DNA of 9,636 nt from CAIMZW01 sp037142435 (lineage in GTDB: Bacteria; Actinomycetota; Actinomycetes; Nanopelagicales; Nanopelagicaceae): NCBI GenBank assembly GCA_037142435.1, contig JBAXAO010000045.1, positions 1-9,636 of the forward strand, in the 5' to 3' direction. Of this stretch, positions 6,026 to 9,636 are shown piece by piece. Position numbers and translations under genes: made by a program. The notes below the pieces were generated by a model, which saw only the letters and a list, made by a program, of their open reading frames with translations, had not been told where the DNA came from and searched no databases. Every line of letters begins with the position of its first letter. Within the stretch, counting starts at the first letter, position 1.

Positions 6026-7177
6026 CTAGTTAGTGGGCTTAAATCCCAATTGAGTCATGATCTTAAGGCGTGCAGGGACCAATTGATCTTCATGGGATAC
6101 AAATCTGGAGACTCCCTTATTGAGTTTGCTCAATATTAAGAATGAGACAAGAGCGGTCGCAATTCCATTTCCGCGGTGGTTTCGGTCCACTATACATTTA
6201 TCAACTTCTGCTTCAGTTGCTCTTGTTCTGCAGTTTACAAAACCTATTAATTTATTATTGTAAAAAGCCCCATAGACGGTTTGATTACTTTCCCAAATGT
6301 TGGGTACGGAAGAAAAGGGAATATCCTTCTCAATAACGTCTGCAAAATTAGGGTTGTCGGAATTTTTCAAATAGAGCTGTAATGCCTCGTCGGCATGATC
6401 AGATGTAATTGTTTCAATTTTGTACATCTTGTAAATCGAATCGATGAAATTCTTTACGTAGGAAGATGTATCTACCTCTTTATTAATTTCAAGAGAATAT
6501 TCTTTTATTTCGTTTTCACTTTTTGGTGACACGGCTGCCAATGGGGACGATTCAGGTTGCTCTAGATTTCCAAAGAAAACCACATCAAATATGTAATCGA
6601 GGGCTTTCATCCATTCATCTAGATCTACATGCTCCAACGAGTTATCGTCCAAAATTTTGCCCATGATAGTTGACTGCAAAAGAATCGAAATGGCTCGAGA
6701 ATCTAGTTCCGGGTTGACCCACTGACGTTCATGGCAAATCTCCGCGATTTGGATCCATTTTTGTGTCAAAACTTCTTGGACAGGTGCCAATTTTCTGCGC
6801 ATACGAGGACTTCGCGAACCTGCAAAGGAGATGGCCAACTTTTGTTCTCGAAAAAAGGTAGAACGGATAGTGTTTGGCGCGCGAATCAAGTCCTTGAAGG
6901 CATTTCTTACTTTTTCTGGATCTGGATTGTTTCTAACAAAACCAATCAGGTTTTCGAGAGTTGTTTCCACATGTTGGCTGTATAAAAGTATTTGCGCATC
7001 TTCGACCAAATCTTGAAAGTCTTCAAAATGATGGTACAGAGAGCCTTTGCTCACATGAGACTCGCGTAGTACAAGATCGCTGGTAACTTCTTCTAAAGAG
7101 ATGTTTTCCAATAAGTGCATTACGACTTTCAAAAGATGATCTTTCGTGGGCTTATCGGAAAATGTGAAATCTGGCAT
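6026..7177 (-). CDS. TetR-type regulator fused to a GNAT acetyltransferase
   Basis: This 383-residue protein has two parts in one uninterrupted frame. Residues 10-60 are a TetR/AcrR helix-turn-helix; SKGSLYHHFEDFQDLVE (43-59) is the recognition-helix region. Residues 65-205 are helical, like a TetR ligand-binding and dimer domain, so a complete regulator ends near residue 205. A polar linker (205-240) leads to a GNAT domain: YGAFYNNKLIGFVNC (302-316) is the central hairpin, DRNHRGNGIATALVSF (331-346) contains the acetyl-CoA pyrophosphate loop R335-G-N-G338-I-A340, and MTQLGFKPTN ends the fold. It probably binds DNA and acetylates a small molecule or protein, perhaps responding to that substrate; the target is unknown. 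The GNAT-coding half is AT-rich (about 37% G+C by hand count over 6121-6540) compared with its surroundings. Start ATG 7177 has GAGAGGA about 11 nt upstream. Confidence 0.83.
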   Translation of the reverse strand: MPDFTFSDKPTKDHLLKVVMHLLENISLEEVTSDLVLRESHVSKGSLYHHFEDFQDLVEDAQILLYSQHVETTLENLIGFVRNNPDPEKVRNAFKDLIRAPNTIRSTFFREQKLAISFAGSRSPRMRRKLAPVQEVLTQKWIQIAEICHERQWVNPELDSRAISILLQSTIMGKILDDNSLEHVDLDEWMKALDYIFDVVFFGNLEQPESSPLAAVSPKSENEIKEYSLEINKEVDTSSYVKNFIDSIYKMYKIETITSDHADEALQLYLKNSDNPNFADVIEKDIPFSSVPNIWESNQTVYGAFYNNKLIGFVNCRTRATEAEVDKCIVDRNHRGNGIATALVSFLILSKLNKGVSRFVSHEDQLVPARLKIMTQLGFKPTN

Positions 7178-7280
7178 AAAACCCGATCCTCTCTAAGAAA
7201 AAGTCACAGAATCTTATCGAGCATATCAACATAACCTCACGAAATGGTGGTGGTACCACTTATACTGCAGCGAAAATGCA
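7178..7280 (-). promoter_or_regulatory. Promoter region of the TetR-GNAT gene with a palindrome
   Basis: This spacer lies upstream of the regulator. It holds a perfect 10-bp palindrome GTGGTACCAC at 7250-7259, about 72 bp before the start codon, a candidate operator because TetR proteins often control their own promoters. On the minus strand, TAAGAT near the middle could be a -10 box, but no good -35 is visible. The palindrome is shorter than typical TetR operators. Confidence 0.35.
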
Positions 7281-7315
7281 AGCGTGCCCTGGCTTCCCCA
7301 CCAAGGCACGCTTTT
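7281..7315 (-). terminator. Rho-independent-type terminator after the ice-binding gene
   Basis: AGCGTGCC(7281-7288) pairs with GGCACGCT(7305-7312), and TGG(7290-7292) pairs with CCA(7301-7303) after one mismatch, leaving an 8-nt loop. It begins 18 nt beyond the ice-binding stop codon. On the minus strand a TTTT follows after TGCA, and on the plus strand TTTT follows directly, so it may work both ways. Confidence 0.75.
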
Positions 7316-7330
7316 GATGACTATGAAATA

Positions 7331-8503
7331 TCAGTCATCGTTTCCACCACTCACTGGGAGCAAGTTTCCGATTACTGGTAACGAGGGTGAACCAGTGGCG
7401 AGAACTCCGCTAAAACCTATTGCGAAGGAGCTAATCGGACGTGAGTGACCTTTTGTAGATGCTGTGGGCATCGTGAACTGAACGCTGGTCAAGGCATTTC
7501 CAGTGGTTGCAAGAACCCATCGACCGTCATGACCTTTATTAGTGCTGCTCCAGTACCAAAGTGATCCTGACCCTGTTGAAGTGCTGATGGCATTTGTGGT
7601 TGAAAGAGTCGTGAGGGAACCTTGGAATTTCCAACCCTTCTTTACTTGCCAAGCGATTTTGCCGCTTACAACCGGATTCACAACCCCAGCTTGGGTAGAA
7701 CTCTTTATTGAGAGTGAAAAAGTTGCCCGACCAGATGGCGCCATGTAGGTGCCACCGCCAGAAATTGAACTTTGTTTACTGGGTACCGGTATTGGTGCAG
7801 AACAATTTGGTTTAGCAATCTTGTTTGCATTTAGAGAAATGGTTCCGTGAAGAGCAATAAGCCTGCCCGAGACCGTTGTTGCGCTGCCAAGTGAAATATT
7901 GGCGTTGCTCAGAATCGTTCCCTTGAAGTCAGAATTAGCACCGAGTGCGGCATTTGATCCGCTTTGCCAGAAAACGTTGCAAGCCTGGGCACCATTTATA
8001 AGCGTCACGCGGCTGGCTGCTCCGGTGGTGAGAGTTGCCGGTGTTTGGAGAATAAAGACCGAACTTGAGTTGTTCTGGCCATCCAAAGTCAGAGTCCCGT
8101 TCAAGTTCAATCCTGCAGAAGCAGCGTAAGTTCCAGGGACGAGAGTGAGTGCTCCTAAATCGGTGGTGATTGCTGTGGCTGGAGCCGCCGCGGCAGCACT
8201 TGCATAAGCGGAATTGGCTGCAGCAATGGCTGCTGCTGTGTTGGCATCGTTAAAGCGGATTCCGCTGGACAACGTTAGAGAGCCAGTATCGGTGTACGAA
8301 ATTGTGGGGGACATTCCAACATCGCCCTGAATTGTGGTTGCGCCGGCATTGGCCAGGCCATTGGAGGACAGGAGCGCATAGTTGGCGGAGGCGCCAAGAG
8401 TTGGCGAAGTTGCTGCTTGGCTTGGAAGAGAAGTCACAAAGCCAATAGTGGTCGCGGCTAGAAAAGTAGCTGTCGAGATAGAAATCAAACGCTTGTGTTT
8501 CAT
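7331..8503 (-). CDS. Secreted ice-binding protein (DUF3494) with extra C-terminal beta domain
   Basis: The 390-residue product starts with a signal peptide (MKHKRLISISTATFL...PSQA, residues 1-30). Residues 36-233 are a DUF3494 type I ice-binding domain: LGASANYALLSSNGLANAG, TTIQGDVGMSP (56-66), an alanine-rich helix (88-110), LVPGTY, SSVFILQTPATLTT, CNVFWQSGSNAALGANSDFKG (175-195) and SGRLIALHGTISLN. The family folds as a discontinuous beta-solenoid packed on a helix and binds ice crystals. C175 and C234 might pair. Residues 246-372 form a second, Gly/Ser/Thr-rich beta domain starting SISGGGTYMAPSGRATFSL, with SGKIAW and GSGSLWYW; it resembles C-terminal domains seen on other secreted proteins and has no assigned role. 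The product is probably released or surface-attached. The start has GGGAG upstream. It is divergent from nhaA. Activity is inferred from the family. Confidence 0.9.
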   Translation of the reverse strand: MKHKRLISISTATFLAATTIGFVTSLPSQAATSPTLGASANYALLSSNGLANAGATTIQGDVGMSPTISYTDTGSLTLSSGIRFNDANTAAAIAAANSAYASAAAAAPATAITTDLGALTLVPGTYAASAGLNLNGTLTLDGQNNSSSVFILQTPATLTTGAASRVTLINGAQACNVFWQSGSNAALGANSDFKGTILSNANISLGSATTVSGRLIALHGTISLNANKIAKPNCSAPIPVPSKQSSISGGGTYMAPSGRATFSLSIKSSTQAGVVNPVVSGKIAWQVKKGWKFQGSLTTLSTTNAISTSTGSGSLWYWSSTNKGHDGRWVLATTGNALTSVQFTMPTASTKGHSRPISSFAIGFSGVLATGSPSLPVIGNLLPVSGGNDD

Positions 8504-8509
8504 TTAAAA

Positions 8510-8514
8510 CTCCC
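8510..8514 (-). promoter_or_regulatory. Ribosome binding site of the ice-binding gene
   Basis: The minus strand reads GGGAGTTTTAAATG: a good Shine-Dalgarno 6 nt before the ATG at 8501-8503, which supports this start. Confidence 0.65.
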
Positions 8515-8533
8515 AATTGATTCGAATTCGTGG

Positions 8534-8560
8534 ATCGTTGCCGTTTAAGAACGGCGCGAT
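8534..8560 (-). other. Stem-loop upstream of the ice-binding gene
   Basis: Ten paired bases in two blocks (ATCG/CGAT and GCCGTT/AACGGC) enclose a 4-nt loop with a small internal bulge. It lies about 30 nt before the ice-binding start codon. It lacks a T-run, so a leader structure or protein-binding site is more likely than a terminator; its function is not shown. Confidence 0.45.
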
Positions 8561-8752
8561 GACCTGAAATCCTTGTTGCCCTCAATCAACTAGGGGTACT
8601 TTGTTTATTTTGGTCAGGCCTCCTCTGGTTCTGCTTGTAGTAATCAAGGTAGGTAGACAAACTGGGTTTTGACTGAAAAACACCCTGAAGTTGTCGCAGA
8701 ATGCGAGAATTACCCCAGTGCAGGGTATTTCGACATTTATATCTAGTTCGAA

Positions 8753-8757
8753 AGGAG
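8753..8757 (+). promoter_or_regulatory. Ribosome binding site deciding the nhaA GTG start
   Basis: AGGAG is followed by AAGA and then GTG 8762. The spacing is slightly short, but it favours GTG 8762 over the in-frame ATG codons at 8783 and 8786. Confidence 0.6.
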
Positions 8758-8761
8758 AAGA

Positions 8762-9636
8762 GTGAAGCGAGCATTTTCCATCATGATGACCGAGACATTT
8801 TCGGCTTATCTTTTGCTTCCCGTAGCTTTTCTCGCCATTGGACTTGGTCACTTTCAAAGCGGAGATCTCCTAAATTCTGAACGCAATCTCCTGGGCTTTC
8901 ATACCAGTATTTACCGTTTCGTTATTGAATACCTGTTGGCAATCTTCTTCTTTAAGATCGGTCTCGAGCTGCGGTTCGAATTGATGCAGGGAGTTTTGCG
9001 CGAAAGAAAATTTATGGCCATCAGTGCCCTCAGCGCTGGACTAGGAATGATCGTGCCGGTTGGCATCTTTTTGGTGCTGACTTCGATGCTTCACATATCT
9101 CACCAAGGGTGGGGCGTCATTATGGCTACAGATTTGCCGCTGGTGTTGGCATTGGTAGCCGTATTAAGGAAAGGCAAACTTCGTCCTTTCATTTTGGCCC
9201 TAGCAACTTTGGACGATATCGGTTCAATTATTGTTCTCTCCTTTATCCAACAGAGCACAGCGCATTGGCTCTATATCCTCTTGTTTATTCTCCTATTTAT
9301 TGGCTACACCCAAATAAGTAGGAAAATCCAATCGGTTACCTTGCTTTTACTTTTCTTTGTTGTCGGGATAATTCTCGGTGACGCGGCAGGAATCCCAGTC
9401 TCGCTGTCGGCTGTGCTCCTTGGAATATTCACAATAGGTAAGAGCAAAACCGAATCTACAATTGAGAAGCGACTTTTAAGGATTCTGGAGCCGATATCGG
9501 CTTATTTAGTGATCCCACTTTTCCTCTTCGTTATTCTTTTTCGAAAATTTGAACTTTCTTCGACAGCATTTGCAGGCGGATTACTTTTGGTCATGATTGG
9601 AGCCAGACTGGCGGGCAAACCTCTCGGAATCTTTGC
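8762..9636 (+). CDS. nhaA: NhaA family Na+/H+ antiporter (C-terminus beyond window)
   Basis: From GTG 8762 there are 291 codons to the window edge. The protein is highly hydrophobic with about nine or ten membrane segments. AIFFFKIGLELRFE (60-73) matches the NhaA segment after the first helices. MATDLPLVLALVAVL (121-135) carries the T-D pair (T123, D124) of unwound helix IV. LATLDDIGSIIVLSF (147-161) carries the ion-binding Asp pair D151-D152. EPISAYLVIPLFLF (243-256) and ARLAGKPLGI (281-290) follow, with K286 matching the lysine of helix X. The family exchanges external protons for internal sodium and controls pH and salt. The cut removes the last two or so helices. Several family positions are replaced by unusual residues, so it is a divergent member. 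It shares its control region with the ice-binding gene. Confidence 0.88.
   Translation, partial: MKRAFSIMMTETFSAYLLLPVAFLAIGLGHFQSGDLLNSERNLLGFHTSIYRFVIEYLLAIFFFKIGLELRFELMQGVLRERKFMAISALSAGLGMIVPVGIFLVLTSMLHISHQGWGVIMATDLPLVLALVAVLRKGKLRPFILALATLDDIGSIIVLSFIQQSTAHWLYILLFILLFIGYTQISRKIQSVTLLLLFFVVGIILGDAAGIPVSLSAVLLGIFTIGKSKTESTIEKRLLRILEPISAYLVIPLFLFVILFRKFELSSTAFAGGLLLVMIGARLAGKPLGIF

Larger units (their letters stand above)
8504..8761. promoter_or_regulatory. Divergent control region of ice-binding and nhaA genes
   Basis: This 258-bp spacer has no supportable gene. On the ice-binding side it holds a stem GCCGTT(8540-8545)/AACGGC(8550-8555) with a 4-nt loop, extended by ATCG(8534-8537)/CGAT(8557-8560); it would lie in the mRNA leader if transcription starts upstream. 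CGAATTCG (8523-8530) is palindromic. On the nhaA side there is an inverted repeat TACCC(8711-8715)/GGGTA(8723-8727) and a TATATC (8738-8743) that could be a -10 box with a very short leader. TTGACT at 8669-8674 has no good -10 partner at 17 bp. Confidence 0.4.

Noticed and set aside
8504..8761. Ion-sensing riboswitch (nhaA-type motif) before nhaA
   Set aside because: Only a 5-bp inverted repeat is visible, a candidate -10 box lies downstream of it, and I see no conserved riboswitch core.
8582..8857. Minus-strand open frames crossing the nhaA start
   Set aside because: They overlap the nhaA coding start and its ribosome binding site, have low-complexity basic translations, and show no good start signal.

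Overview
The window looks like a piece of an actinobacterial chromosome of moderate G+C (roughly 45-50% by eye). The best fit is a small-genome aquatic or cold-environment actinobacterium of the Nanopelagicales / acI kind. Three things point there: a DipZ-type CcdA-thioredoxin fusion gene, secreted proteins that carry a short Lys-Lys-Leu-Val/Ile-Trp module and a Pro/Ser/Thr linker after the signal peptide, and a DUF3494 ice-binding protein. Placement is inference from gene content; no rRNA or other strong marker is present. There are no tRNAs, rRNAs, CRISPR arrays, IS elements or phage genes.

Layout. 1-708 (minus) is the N-terminal part of a secreted type I pullulanase, running off the left edge. 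It is divergent from 814-2553 (plus), a DipZ-like thiol-disulfide exchange gene split by one in-frame TAG at 1672-1674. 2650-3651 (plus) encodes a secreted M23-fold (LytM-like) protein with an altered metal site, convergent by 3 bp with 3655-4101 (minus), an SRPBCC protein. After a 186-bp divergent spacer with two hairpins comes 4288-4887 (plus), a secreted Rieske [2Fe-2S] protein with a Tat-like signal, again convergent by 3 bp with 4891-5967 (minus), a PIG-V-family membrane mannosyltransferase. Upstream of that on the same strand lies 6026-7177 (minus), a TetR regulator fused to a GNAT acetyltransferase. 7331-8503 (minus) is a secreted ice-binding protein, followed by a good terminator. It is divergent from 8762-9636 (plus), an NhaA Na+/H+ antiporter cut by the right edge.

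How they fit together. Most products act at or outside the cell surface: starch/glycogen debranching, disulfide exchange, wall-associated M23-like function, Rieske redox chemistry, lipid-linked mannosyl transfer, ice binding and sodium export. The DipZ and Rieske genes could both serve extracytoplasmic redox biology. The TetR-GNAT and mannosyltransferase genes may be one transcript. The ice-binding and NhaA genes share a control region and would suit freezing and brine stress. These links are inferred from position only.

The strongest items for a second look are the nonsense codon at the domain junction of an otherwise intact dipZ, the TetR-GNAT fusion with its AT-rich acetyltransferase half, and the short secretion-associated module shared by the M23-like and Rieske proteins.
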